A DNA stretch of 46,321 nt from an uncultured Bacteroidales bacterium (GTDB lineage Bacteria > Bacteroidota > Bacteroidia > Bacteroidales > P3): the NCBI GenBank assembly GCA_944320465.1, contig CALUHO010000027.1, positions 1-46,321 on the forward strand. The letters are read 5' to 3'. The stretch's first letter is position 1. Every line of letters begins with the position of its first letter. The position numbers and the translations under genes are program-made. The notes below the pieces were generated by a model. That model saw only the letters and a program-made list of their open reading frames with translations. It did no database searches and was not told the origin of the DNA. Shown piece by piece: positions 7,911 through 16,673 of the stretch.

Positions 7911-10313
7911 ATGACACGGGTATACAACATATTATTCATTCTCGCATGCATGATCCTTACCGGGATTGCATGTCGGCAAGAGCCTGGCAACGGAGGCGAG
8001 GATCGAGGTTTCCAGTTGAATGCCGCCAATATCCAGATGGACGGGGATACCGAACCTGCGGCCAAAGCATTCCAAGACAATACCAAATACGCCATCTTCG
8101 TCATCAACAGCGCCACCCAGGACTGGGCTAATCCCATCCTGCATGAAATGGGAGAAGAAATCAACGGCTATATCCGGATTGCCGAGACCGAGTCGTACAA
8201 TGGACGGTCTTTTGACTTCTACGGACTCACACTCGGCACATCCGATCCTATCTATACCCCGGAGACCCCGGATGCTGATGCCGTGGAATACGCCCCGGAA
8301 AATTCCGGCAATCCCCCCCGATACCGTTTGACCGCCACCGAGTCCGAAGGAAACAACGGGATTTTTTACCATCTCCCGGATTTGCGCCGTGCCGAACTGA
8401 AAGGCTGCAATGCCAACAACTCGGAATACACCCTACAGCTGCCATTCAAGCACAGCTTGGCGATGCTCCGTCTGGAAGTAGTCCGCCAGGATGCCGATGA
8501 ATTGAACGATGCCAGCATAGAATACGTCAAATTGATTGGCAGCCATAAGACCGGGAACCTGGATGTAGCTACCGGGAACTATAGCTTTGAAGCGGGCGAC
8601 AGAACCGACATCCTCCTGTACGAGAACACAGGAGGCAACAGGCCCATTCCGTCAGAAGGAGGAGATTCCTTATGCCAAAGCTTGATATTCCCTTACGACC
8701 CGGCACAGAACAATGACACGCCTCTCCGATTGGAAATCATGACCAATAAACCCACTATCGGCAACAACGGCCTTACGACTTGCAACTTGGTGACAGTAAT
8801 TGGCAGTGATATCCAAAACCTCCAAGTCAGATCCAATGTCATCTATACCGTCCGTATCAATGTCACTACCGACGAGGTACGCGTGCTGACCATTGTTCCC
8901 TCCTACTTTGAATGGATCGAAGAAGACTTGGCCGAAGTGGACATGGGTGTCCCGGTGAATTTCAATGGTGTCCTTTGGAGCGACCGCAACTTGGGTGCCA
9001 CCAATGCCCACCCTTTGGAATCGTCCGATGCATGGGATGAAAGCGTAGGTTATTTCTACCAGTTCGGAAGGAACATACCATACTTCCCGAACGATTATAA
9101 TTCTTACAATCGCACTGTGAATTTAAACACCCCCCTGTCTACAGCTTTGGCTGCAGGCAATAATCGTCCTGTATATCCGGTCGTAAATATCGACAGCTGG
9201 GGTCCTGCATTAGGAGACGTCACCCCAAACAATATAAGATGGGAAGTCACAGGTTCAAATGGAGGGAACTTTGCCAACAAGGAAGATGATATTATTTGGC
9301 AAATCGGAGTTGTTCCCGATAACCAATCGACAACAGACTGGTGGGGGCAAACCATACCTCCAAATGAAAAATTATTAGGGTTTTATTCAAACACCGAAAG
9401 TATTCCCAATGCGACATCCCATTGGATATCAAAAGAAAACCACCCTTGCCCGGCAGGCTGGCGTCTGCCAAACGGAGAAGAATGGAAAAGCATCATGCCG
9501 TTCTCAGCCATTTCAGGGAATATCGCATTAAGGCAATTCCACAACACAGGCAACCCTAACAACGATGGAGACTGGACAACCGTCAATAATACGCGAGAAC
9601 CTGATTTTGAAAATGTTTATGCAGCTTCCAATCTGCATAATATCTTAGTGCCAATAAGTGCAGGTGCCCTTCCCGTATATGAATCCGGCCAAGAAGGCAG
9701 ACAAGCTTATACTGGAGGATTCCCTTATTTGCAAAGGACGGAAGAAAACGATCCTCGTGCAGGAAAGAAATCGACTTACGTAATTTCTTTTGATGACGAA
9801 CATGGAGACAGGACAAGGTACACTTGCGAAAATGGCAAGAGGACACCCAATGGTTCACGGTATACATACAATTTCGGGAAAATCTACTGTATAAAGAATC
9901 AAGGGGACAACGATGCTTACCGTTTACGTTGGAGCATCCAATTTGTCGGTACGGCAGAAGAATTAAAACAAGACCCGCGGTGTGTCATTGTCATAGAACG
10001 TTTCCCTGCCACCGCCAGTGACGTCTTGTCCTATGACAATGTCAGGAAGTTCGATTGGAGCCATCCTGTAGAGATTCTCTACCTGCCTATTGCCGGCTTA
10101 GTATCTCCTACATGGTTGGCCTATTTAGGAATATTGGTCAACGTAGGAGGCGAAGTAAACTACGCAGCCTATGACGAAATCAATAACCGCTTTTGCAATG
10201 GATGCTGGATAAAAACGGTTGGAACAGAAACAAACACCATGCAAATCAGTGCCGGTGGTTCGCAAAAAGGCTTCGGCATGCAGGTGCGTTGCGTCCGGGA
10301 TACGGAATATTAA
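7911..10313 (+). CDS. Fimbrillin-like lipoprotein with C-terminal FISUMP-type domain (probable tip)
   Basis: An 800-residue lipoprotein (MTRVYNILFILACMILTGIAC, Cys21) starting 5 bases after the previous gene. Residues about 25-340 form a fimbrillin-like module with 'LPFKHSLAMLRLEVVR' and 'VIYTVRINVTTDEV'. From about residue 347 it switches to a FISUMP-like domain (Fibrobacter succinogenes major paralogous domain): 'GVLWSDRNLGATNA', 'GYFYQFGRN', 'HPCPAGWRLPNGEEW', and the closing 'GFGMQVRCVRD'. This pairing of pilin module plus globular C-lectin-like/FGE-like fold suggests a tip adhesin. Its size and the extra domain set it apart from its neighbours. The adhesin role is inference; the two-module architecture is visible in the sequence. 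Confidence 0.78.
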   Translation: MTRVYNILFILACMILTGIACRQEPGNGGEDRGFQLNAANIQMDGDTEPAAKAFQDNTKYAIFVINSATQDWANPILHEMGEEINGYIRIAETESYNGRSFDFYGLTLGTSDPIYTPETPDADAVEYAPENSGNPPRYRLTATESEGNNGIFYHLPDLRRAELKGCNANNSEYTLQLPFKHSLAMLRLEVVRQDADELNDASIEYVKLIGSHKTGNLDVATGNYSFEAGDRTDILLYENTGGNRPIPSEGGDSLCQSLIFPYDPAQNNDTPLRLEIMTNKPTIGNNGLTTCNLVTVIGSDIQNLQVRSNVIYTVRINVTTDEVRVLTIVPSYFEWIEEDLAEVDMGVPVNFNGVLWSDRNLGATNAHPLESSDAWDESVGYFYQFGRNIPYFPNDYNSYNRTVNLNTPLSTALAAGNNRPVYPVVNIDSWGPALGDVTPNNIRWEVTGSNGGNFANKEDDIIWQIGVVPDNQSTTDWWGQTIPPNEKLLGFYSNTESIPNATSHWISKENHPCPAGWRLPNGEEWKSIMPFSAISGNIALRQFHNTGNPNNDGDWTTVNNTREPDFENVYAASNLHNILVPISAGALPVYESGQEGRQAYTGGFPYLQRTEENDPRAGKKSTYVISFDDEHGDRTRYTCENGKRTPNGSRYTYNFGKIYCIKNQGDNDAYRLRWSIQFVGTAEELKQDPRCVIVIERFPATASDVLSYDNVRKFDWSHPVEILYLPIAGLVSPTWLAYLGILVNVGGEVNYAAYDEINNRFCNGCWIKTVGTETNTMQISAGGSQKGFGMQVRCVRDTEY

Positions 10314-10325
10314 AATAAACAGGCC

Positions 10326-11420
10326 ATGAACAAAAGACGATTTTATGCAAGCATGGGATGGGTGGCAATGGCAACGGCTGTCTTTTTTTGCGCCTGCCGT
10401 CCTGAACTTCCTAAGAACGAGGAACAAATCCCTGAAGGCATGTGCAAGGTGGTATTCCGTCTGCCCAAAGCCTATCCCGACATACCGGCATTGGCAAACC
10501 AAGCCAAAGCCAGCAACCTCTATGACAACAAAGTGGCACTTCCCCTGCCGGAAGGTTCCACCCTTTGGCTCATTTACGAAGAATACGTCGGCAATGCTTG
10601 GCAGCCTTGCGACACAGCCAAACCTTACGTGGTCATGAACGATGCAGATGGCACAAGATCTGTCTACCCCTGTCAAGTGGACGGAGAAGGGAACGCCATC
10701 CCAGGAAGCATCCAGCCGTCCCTTTATCTGAAACCAGGAACCTCGTACCGTTTCAGGGCTGTATCTCCCGCCAAGGCATGGGATGACAAGGACAACTTCG
10801 GGTATCTTGTAGACAACGGGCAGACTTTGCTCGCCAACGATGAACGCTACAATAGGACCAGGCCGTTAGTCCATAACCTCGTGGGCGGTGCGGGGGATAT
10901 CGAAGTCATAGAACTCAATCCCTTGGCCTACCAAACAGCCAAGGTTCAATTCACCGTCTGCCCTGCCGAAGGCATCCACCAATTAGGGCTGCTCCCTTCA
11001 GGCATAGAGATAACCGGTTGCCAAGACATCGTAGACAGCTATAGCGGACACAACTGGTCAGCGATGGGCGACACGATTGTAGCTTATCCAGGACATAAGA
11101 GATCCAGTGTCTCGGTAAAAGAATGCTCCTATGTGCAGAAAGACACAACCATCAACGATGGAGGCACGTCTTTCGTCTTGCCGGAAGGAAGCCTGATGGC
11201 CGAAACAACACTGCTGCCCACCGATGCCCGTTCCAATAGCATCGTCGTCTCTTTCAATATCCAAATTAACGGTATCCCCACCCATTACAGCCTCTACCTC
11301 AATAACAAGGTTTTCCTGGCCGGACGTTCCTACCATTACATCGGCCGGGTATCCATCGAAGATGGCATCACCGTCTTCTCCTGGCAGAACGTGCAATGGA
11401 ATACCGATGTGGAAATCTAA
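10326..11420 (+). CDS. Fimbrillin-like lipoprotein, accessory pilus subunit
   Basis: A 364-residue exported protein. The signal region MNKRRFYASMGWVAMATAVFFCAC offers Cys22 or Cys24 as lipid site. 'YQTAKVQFTVCPAEGIHQLGLLPSGIEITGC' and 'AGRSYHYIGRVSIEDGITVFSWQNVQWNTDVEI' resemble the second beta-sandwich and closing strand of fimbrillin-like accessory subunits. The gene sits 12 bases after its neighbour in the same operon. Four cysteines in the mature region could make disulfides. It is probably another minor or tip-proximal pilus subunit, but I cannot assign it to a specific Fim or Mfa orthologue. Confidence 0.62.
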   Translation: MNKRRFYASMGWVAMATAVFFCACRPELPKNEEQIPEGMCKVVFRLPKAYPDIPALANQAKASNLYDNKVALPLPEGSTLWLIYEEYVGNAWQPCDTAKPYVVMNDADGTRSVYPCQVDGEGNAIPGSIQPSLYLKPGTSYRFRAVSPAKAWDDKDNFGYLVDNGQTLLANDERYNRTRPLVHNLVGGAGDIEVIELNPLAYQTAKVQFTVCPAEGIHQLGLLPSGIEITGCQDIVDSYSGHNWSAMGDTIVAYPGHKRSSVSVKECSYVQKDTTINDGGTSFVLPEGSLMAETTLLPTDARSNSIVVSFNIQINGIPTHYSLYLNNKVFLAGRSYHYIGRVSIEDGITVFSWQNVQWNTDVEI

Positions 11421-11431
11421 AAAAAACAAAC

Positions 11432-12502
11432 ATGCATTTCAGACTAAAACATATCATCCCTGTCTTCATGGCAATAGCTGCAATGCTTACCATCGGATGC
11501 AGCCGTCCCGATGAAAAGGAGGAAGGGAAATTAATCAAGGTTCCCTTGCGAATCAGCGTGGCCAGCCCCGACGAGCAGACCTTGCAGCCCGGCTCCAAAG
11601 CAGGAAGCCAGATGGACCCGGAAAATCTAAACCCCATCAAATCCTTGGCCGTATTCCAATACGATGGCGAAGGGAACCTCCGTAATGAAATTTATCGGGA
11701 TGAAACGGGTTCCTATGATGAAAACCTTTTTTACCACGACTACACGCAGGGAGGCACTTCACCTGGAGAATTGAGCGTGACACTGGATTTGGCTTTAAGG
11801 ACCGGTTCGACTACCATCTGCCTGATTGCCAATATGCCGAAAGAAGAATGCGACAGCATCCGCCGCAATTGCCGTTACCTGTACAACTTCCAGGATTTCC
11901 AAACAGAAGTCCCCTATGAAAACATGAAAGAACTCTCCAAGACGGATTTGGGCGAAGGCCATCTGACAACCAGCTATATGTCAGGTTATTACCAAGGAAA
12001 CATACAAAGCGGGGAAACACTTTCCGTCACATTGGGCCGTCTCATCTCCAATTTCAATATCGGCATCATCGTTTCCGACGAGCATTCTTGGAACTACCAG
12101 CAGCCGCAAGAAATCAAGCTGCAACTGGAAAATATCCCGATGCAGACATTCGTATTCCCGCCCCGGGTAAGCGATTACGAAGGACTGGACATTCCGAGGG
12201 GGACTTTCCGGGAAGAACCGATGCAGGTTTCATCAACAGAATACACCCGCTGCTACTATTACGTGGCGGCATTCGCGGCCTTGACAGAAGCTGATGCCTG
12301 CCGTCTCCGCATCAGCACGACCATCAACGGACAAAATCGCGAAGCAACGGTCTTGTTAGGCAATGACGAACCTGGCACGCCGGATCGTTCCTACAACGTA
12401 TGGCGCAACAGCAACTATACCTTCAACCTCCGGCTTGTGCCGAAAGGGAACAAGAAAAGCCAGTACAAGGCTCGGCCGGGAGAAATCATCGTGCCGCTAT
12501 AG
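11432..12502 (+). CDS. Fimbrillin-like lipoprotein (Mfa-like), accessory pilus subunit
   Basis: ATG 11432 gives a lipoprotein signal (MHFRLKHIIPVFMAIAAMLTIGC, Cys23). An upstream in-frame ATG at 11396 overlaps the previous gene and is rejected. The 356-residue product shows 'IKSLAVFQYDGEGNLRNEIY', 'STTICLIANMP' and 'GRLISNFNIGIIV', the strand pattern of Bacteroidales fimbrillin-like proteins with an N-terminal 'lrvavFd' strand and a 'l.r..akv.v.i' second domain. It ends 'NSNYTFNLRLVPKG'. It lies 11 bases downstream of the preceding gene. It is likely the last structural subunit of the cluster. Confidence 0.65.
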   Translation: MHFRLKHIIPVFMAIAAMLTIGCSRPDEKEEGKLIKVPLRISVASPDEQTLQPGSKAGSQMDPENLNPIKSLAVFQYDGEGNLRNEIYRDETGSYDENLFYHDYTQGGTSPGELSVTLDLALRTGSTTICLIANMPKEECDSIRRNCRYLYNFQDFQTEVPYENMKELSKTDLGEGHLTTSYMSGYYQGNIQSGETLSVTLGRLISNFNIGIIVSDEHSWNYQQPQEIKLQLENIPMQTFVFPPRVSDYEGLDIPRGTFREEPMQVSSTEYTRCYYYVAAFAALTEADACRLRISTTINGQNREATVLLGNDEPGTPDRSYNVWRNSNYTFNLRLVPKGNKKSQYKARPGEIIVPL

Positions 12503-12510
12503 TACTATAT

Positions 12511-13464
12511 ATGGGAAACATTTTCTATAAAAGATGCGGCTTGCTGTTAGTAGCGGCTGCATCTTTTCTGCTTTTGGTGCAATGCAAGACGGGCAAAAGC
12601 GGGGGGACTGATGCCGCTCGAACCGAAAGCTACGGTTTCAGTTATCCTGAAATACCCTCTTCGCTGACCCGCCCCGAAGAACGGCAGACGTACCTGATGG
12701 AACATTATTGGGAGGAATTCGACTTCTCGGATTCAGCCTTGGTCTTCAATCCCCAGATTAGCGAGCAGGCGTTTGCCGATTTCGTGGTCCTCCTTCCTGC
12801 CTGCCCTCCTTCCACAGTCACGATTGCCATCGCCCGACTCTTCAAACTATCGGGCAGCAATATGGCCGCATTCCGTTACTTTTACCAATTAGCCGAGAAA
12901 TACTGGTACGATCCGAACTCCCCGGTCCGCAACGAAGAGCATTTCCTTATCGCGTTGCAAACTGTGGTGGACATGCCTTCGATTCCTGAAATCGAAAAGA
13001 CTCGTCCTCAACGCTTGCTGGCTTTGGTGGCCCGGAACCGGCCCGGCGAGGCGGCCGCAGACTTCCGCTTCAACCGGAACGGACAACAAACATCTTCGCT
13101 CTACAAGACGATGGCCGATTTCCTGATTCTGTATTTCAATAACCCTGGCTGCGAGAGCTGTGCCGCCTCCCGGGCCGGCCTCCTGACAGCACCGAGCATA
13201 GGACAGCTGGCCGAGCAAGGCAGACTCCGGATTCTCTCGCTGTATCCCGACGGGATACCGGATCCTTCTTCGATTCCCGTTACCAATATTCCAGGCTGGA
13301 TAGATGCCTATGACGCGGAACAGACCATCTTGAACCAGAACCTGTACGACCTCAAGGCCATCCCTACCCTTTACTTGCTGGACAAGGACAAGAAGGTGCT
13401 GCTCAAGGATGCCAGCGTGGGACAAATAGAGGCTTATCTGCAAGGCTTGGGTTCCACTCGGTAA
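12511..13464 (+). CDS. DUF5106 lipoprotein with thioredoxin-like domain
   Basis: ATG 12511 is used because it opens a lipoprotein signal (MGNIFYKRCGLLLVAAASFLLLVQC, Cys25). The 317-residue product begins its mature part with 'LTRPEERQTYLMEHYWEEFDFSDS', the signature of DUF5106 proteins. The C-terminal half is thioredoxin-like: 'FLILYFNNPGCESCAAS' with a CxxC pair at Cys214/Cys217, then 'YDLKAIPTLYLLDKDKKVLLKDA', where the cis-Pro is in 'IPT'. It starts 8 bases after the pilus subunit gene, so it belongs to the same transcript. Since several subunits carry multiple cysteines, a role as periplasmic or outer-membrane thiol-disulfide helper for the pilus is plausible but unproven. Confidence 0.75.
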   Translation: MGNIFYKRCGLLLVAAASFLLLVQCKTGKSGGTDAARTESYGFSYPEIPSSLTRPEERQTYLMEHYWEEFDFSDSALVFNPQISEQAFADFVVLLPACPPSTVTIAIARLFKLSGSNMAAFRYFYQLAEKYWYDPNSPVRNEEHFLIALQTVVDMPSIPEIEKTRPQRLLALVARNRPGEAAADFRFNRNGQQTSSLYKTMADFLILYFNNPGCESCAASRAGLLTAPSIGQLAEQGRLRILSLYPDGIPDPSSIPVTNIPGWIDAYDAEQTILNQNLYDLKAIPTLYLLDKDKKVLLKDASVGQIEAYLQGLGSTR

Positions 13465-13662
13465 ACACCTCGGCAAGCTTGCTGTAATCGACCTGAATGG
13501 TACGCTTGGGCCACAATGTACAAAAGAGCATATAGCTTTCCGGCCGCCACAGCCAGAAAGAGGGCGAAACGAGGAACATCTTCATCCACAACCCTGTTTA
13601 TCAAATTATTGAGTCAAAAACAATAGAATTTTTCAAAAAAATGCTGTCAATTTTCCTGTTTT

Positions 13663-13859
13663 AACCCAAATCGGTCATTAGGCTTCGGGCAGATTGCTCG
13701 CTTATGTCATGCAGCATGCTTCTCGCCTAGCCGAAGGCGTAGCGGGCTACGTCGAGGCGTAGCGAGAAACAGGATGCGGACAGAAGCGGGCAAGATGCCC
13801 GAAAGCCTCGTTTTCCCAATCAGAAACGGACTCGGCGTGTCTAATGACCGATTTGGGTT
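13663..13859. repeat. Family A palindromic repeat, copy A1
   Basis: A 197-bp element bounded by inverted repeats AACCCAAATCGGTCAT at each end. Inside is a second long imperfect palindrome from the GATTGC-type arm to the GCGGGCAA arm, with a core hairpin CGTAG-CGGG-CTACG. It is highly similar to the elements at 15030-15224 and 22983-23177. No coding capacity. It looks like a MITE or a structured intergenic repeat. Confidence 0.85.
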
Positions 13860-13995
13860 TAATAAAAAGTGCTGTCAAAATATGGCAATTTTGTCATATC
13901 ATCAATAAGAGCCAGAAAATAAACAGGATAAGACACCGCATTTTACCAACGGGAATGACGGGCGGGCGGACAATGCGCAGGTTATGCGGTCTCGG

Positions 13996-14027
13996 TTTTC
14001 CGGTTTCGGCTTTTATGGCTAACTTTG
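13996..14027 (+). promoter_or_regulatory. Probable promoter of the nitroreductase gene
   Basis: TAACTTTG at 14020-14027 matches the Bacteroidota -7 consensus TAnnTTTG. A weak -33 element, TTTTC, lies 19 bases upstream. The box is 113 bases before the ATG. The -7 match is good and the -33 poor. Confidence 0.45.
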
Positions 14028-14139
14028 TAAATTTGCAACACCTCTCTTGCACGTTCCACCAAGCACCGCCTTGGCTGGCGGACAAAGGTCAAAGCCGAAC
14101 GGCAGCCTGCAAGAAATTTTGAAAATCATACACTAAAAA

Positions 14140-14892
14140 ATGAGTCCCACCTTAGAAACCATCTTCCATCACCGGAGCATCCGGAAATACCAGGCAAAGG
14201 GTATCCCCCAAGATGTACTGGAACGTGTCTTGGAAGCGGGAACCCGCGCCTCGAACACAGGCAACATGCAAGTTTACAGCGTAGTGGTAACGCAGAGCGC
14301 GGAAATGAAAGCCAAGCTCTCCCCTCTGCATTTCAACCAGCCGATGATCAAGCAGGCACCGGTAGTGCTGACGGTGGCCGCCGATGTGGCCCGTTTCCAG
14401 CATTGGTGCGAAATCAACGGGGCGGAACGCTCCTACGACAATTTCCTCTGGTTTGTCTGCGGTTGCATCGATTCGATGCTCTTTGCCCAGAACATAGCCG
14501 TGGCGGCGGAAGCCGAAGGCTTGGGTCTCTGCTTCTTGGGCACCACGCTGTACATGGCACGGGAAATCGCCCAGGTATTGGAAATGCCCAAGGGGGTGAT
14601 CCCCATCACGACCATCACGATGGGCTACCCGGCCGAAGAACCGGCACTGAGCGACCGTCTGCCGCTCAAGGCGGTGGTGCATTACGAGACTTACCGCAAG
14701 GAGAGCGACGAGGATATCCGACAGCTGTATTACGATACCGACCATAGCGAACTGACCAAGAGACTGCTGGAAGAGAACCAGCTGCCCAATCTGGCGCAGG
14801 TGTTCACGCAGCGGAGGTACACCAAGAAGGACAACGAGGCGATTTCGGCGGGACTGGTGGCTTTACTGAAGGAAAACCGTTTCCTGGAGTAA
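14140..14892 (+). CDS. FMN-dependent NADPH nitroreductase (NfsA/FRP type)
   Basis: A 250-residue cytosolic enzyme of the nitroreductase superfamily. The FMN-binding opening 'IFHHRSIRKYQAKGIPQDVLERVLEAGTRASNTGNMQVYSVVV' is diagnostic (RSxRxY and ASNTGNMQ). 'GCIDSMLFAQNIAVAAEAEGLGLCFLGT' matches the central helix and glycine-rich loop, and 'TMGYPAE' follows. The length and the long C-terminal extension after 'PLKAVVHYETY' fit the NfsA/FRP branch that uses NADPH to reduce flavins, nitroaromatics or quinones. It appears to be a single-gene unit between two family A repeats. Confidence 0.88.
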   Translation: MSPTLETIFHHRSIRKYQAKGIPQDVLERVLEAGTRASNTGNMQVYSVVVTQSAEMKAKLSPLHFNQPMIKQAPVVLTVAADVARFQHWCEINGAERSYDNFLWFVCGCIDSMLFAQNIAVAAEAEGLGLCFLGTTLYMAREIAQVLEMPKGVIPITTITMGYPAEEPALSDRLPLKAVVHYETYRKESDEDIRQLYYDTDHSELTKRLLEENQLPNLAQVFTQRRYTKKDNEAISAGLVALLKENRFLE

Positions 14893-15417
14893 GACAGAAA
14901 ACAAACCGGCTCGTTGCATACAAACAATACCCTCGGCATAGCGCGGACTTCGCGTGGTTCTACGCATAGCTTGCACTGCCGTTGACATGGTCGCACCTCG
15001 ACTCCTCTGGCTTCTTGCGCTGAGGCTTGAACCCAAATCGGTCATCAGACTTTGGGGAGATTGCCCGCTTGTGTCATGCAGCATGCTTCCCGTCTAGCCG
15101 AAGGCGTAGCGGGCTATCTCGAGGCGTGGCGAGAAACAGGATGCGGACAGAAGCGGGCAAGATGCCCGAAAGCCTCATTTCCCCAATCAGAAACGGACAG
15201 CGTGTCTAATGACCGATTTGGGTTGAAGCGGCTGGGTGAAGCCGGAAAGCTGGCTTGAAGCTTATGCGGGGAACAGGCCGGACAGAGTGCCGGAAGCCCG
15301 GATGGAGTTGCAAGCGGTTTCCAGCAGCGGCTGCGGTGCGCTTTCCAGGGCGGGCCTGCGGGCGGGCCGATGGGTTCGAAAAAAATAAAAAGAAAGAACG
15401 CTTAAACAAAAAATACC
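14893..15417. other. 525-bp intergenic region holding repeat A2
   Basis: This region contains the family A repeat at 15030-15224. The left part (about 14,930-14,990) has 'CTCGGCATAGC...GCTTGCACTGCC', reminiscent of the dispersed promoter-type repeat found near 18,560 and 34,280. The right part (15,225-15,400) is GC-rich and ends in an A-rich tract before purC. I see no clear -33/-7 pair for purC. Confidence 0.6.
15030..15224. repeat. Family A palindromic repeat, copy A2
   Basis: A 195-bp copy with the same AACCCAAATCGGTCAT termini in inverted orientation. It differs from A1 by scattered substitutions and small indels. The inner arms GATTGCCCGCTTGTGTC and GACAGAAGCGGGCAAGATGC can pair. It sits between the nitroreductase and purC. 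Confidence 0.85.
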
Positions 15418-16365
15418 ATGGATCAAGCTTTAGTCAAGACCGATTTTCATTTTCCCGGACAGAAGAGCCTGTATGTGGGCAAAGTCCGCGACGTTTACAA
15501 CATTGACAATAAATACCTGGCAATGGTCGTGTCGGACCGTATCTCGGCCTTCGATGTGGTCTTGCCTAAGGGGATTCCTTTCAAGGGTCAGGTTCTGAAC
15601 CAGATAGCTTCTTATTTCCTGGATGCCACGGCCGACATCCTGCCGAACTGGAAGATTGCTTCGCCCGACCCGATGGTGACGGTGGGCAAGTTCTGCGAGC
15701 CGTTCAAGGTGGAGATGGTGGTGCGCGGCTACCTTTCGGGCCATGCTTGGAGGGAATACAAGGCGGGCAAGCGCGAGCTCTGCGGCGAAAAGCTGCCGGA
15801 CGGCCTGCGTGAAAGCGACCCGCTGCCGCATCCGATCATCACGCCGACGACCAAGGCGGACGTGGGGCACGACGAGGACATTTCCAAGGAACGTATCCTG
15901 AAACTGGGCTTGGTAAGCCGCGAGGACTACGGACAATTGGAAAGATACGCGCTGGCTTTGTTTGCCCGAGGGCAGCAGATGGCTCGGGAAAAGGGGCTTA
16001 TCTTGGTGGATACCAAATATGAATTCGGCAAGCATGAGGGGCAGATTACCTTGATCGATGAGATTCATACGCCCGATTCTTCACGCTATTTCTATGCCGA
16101 AGGCTACGAGGAACGCCAGGCCAAGGGCGAACCGCAACGCCAGCTTTCCAAGGAGTTTGTCCGCGAATGGCTGATCAGCAACGGCTTCCAAGGCCAGGCA
16201 GGCCAGAAAGTGCCTGAAATGACCGACGCGTTCGTGCAGCAGGTTTCCGAGCGTTACATCGAGCTCTACGAGCATATCACGGGCCTGAAGTTCCAGAAAG
16301 CGGATACGTCCAAGCTGAGCGAGCGCATCGAAAAGAACGTGACGGACTTCCTGAACCGGCAATAA
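15418..16365 (+). CDS. purC: Phosphoribosylaminoimidazole-succinocarboxamide synthase
   Basis: A 315-residue SAICAR synthetase, which joins CAIR and aspartate with ATP hydrolysis in de novo purine synthesis. Visible family motifs are '[37 protein letters not shown]' (nucleotide-binding loop), '[26 protein letters not shown]' (the VRGYLSGS-type signature), '[16 protein letters not shown]' and '[10 protein letters not shown]...[13 protein letters not shown]'. The length matches the longer purC of Bacteroidota. The TAA stop codon merges with the first base of a family B repeat. Confidence 0.97.
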   Translation: MDQALVKTDFHFPGQKSLYVGKVRDVYNIDNKYLAMVVSDRISAFDVVLPKGIPFKGQVLNQIASYFLDATADILPNWKIASPDPMVTVGKFCEPFKVEMVVRGYLSGHAWREYKAGKRELCGEKLPDGLRESDPLPHPIITPTTKADVGHDEDISKERILKLGLVSREDYGQLERYALALFARGQQMAREKGLILVDTKYEFGKHEGQITLIDEIHTPDSSRYFYAEGYEERQAKGEPQRQLSKEFVREWLISNGFQGQAGQKVPEMTDAFVQQVSERYIELYEHITGLKFQKADTSKLSERIEKNVTDFLNRQ

Positions 16366-16570
16366 GAAGATGTTTAAATTTGTTTGTTCAGGCCATCGGG
16401 AGGGGATTCCAGGGGATGGCGCGGCGTTTTTCAAAGGAGGATAGCCAAGCTATCTGACGTGAAAAACGCAAGCCAGGCCCGGAATAACCCCCGATGGGCA
16501 AACAAAATCCTGAAACAGCCCCTTGAAAATCCATTCTTTTCAGGATTGCAAGAAATTTTAAACAGCTTCT
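16365..16570. repeat. Family B palindromic repeat, copy B1
   Basis: A 206-bp element with ends AGAAGATGTTTAAATTT and (reverse-complemented) AGAAGCTGTTTAAAATTT. Inside are three dyads: GCGTTTTTCA/TGAAAAACGC enclosing GATAGC-CAA-GCTATC, the outer CCATCGGGAGGGG/CCCCCGATGG pair, and AATCCTGAA/TTCAGGATT near the right end. It is nearly identical to 27208-27411. The left end begins on the last base of the purC stop codon. Confidence 0.85.
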
Positions 16571-16598
16571 AAGCACGGGTGTCTTCAACAACATTGAA

Positions 16599-16639
16599 GC
16601 CGGGCCGATTCGCCAATAATCTGCCCGGCATTTCTTTTT
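16599..16639 (+). terminator. Intrinsic terminator downstream of purC and repeat B1
   Basis: A GCCGGGC/GCCCGGC stem (16599-16605 with 16623-16629) is followed by ATTTCTTTTT. It probably ends purC transcription beyond the repeat and lies about 35 bases before the MATE gene. Confidence 0.55.
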
Positions 16640-16673
16640 AGCTGATTCCAAACCGTATAACCTTATTTCCCCG

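Larger units (their letters stand above)
13465..14139. other. 675-bp intergenic region holding repeat A1
   Basis: This region contains no convincing gene. The centre is a family A repeat (13663-13859). It is bracketed by a direct repeat TGCTGTCAA at 13642-13650 and 13870-13878. The right part (13,880-14,139) carries the promoter of the nitroreductase. A 60-codon reading frame on the minus strand at the left edge overlaps the end of the DUF5106 gene and could not be recognised. Confidence 0.6.

Noticed and set aside
13403..13591. A 62-codon minus-strand frame at the end of the fimbrial cluster
   Set aside because: The part outside the DUF5106 gene reads rather protein-like, but the rest is antisense to that gene, no family was recognised and no promoter or terminator fits. 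It is left uncalled.
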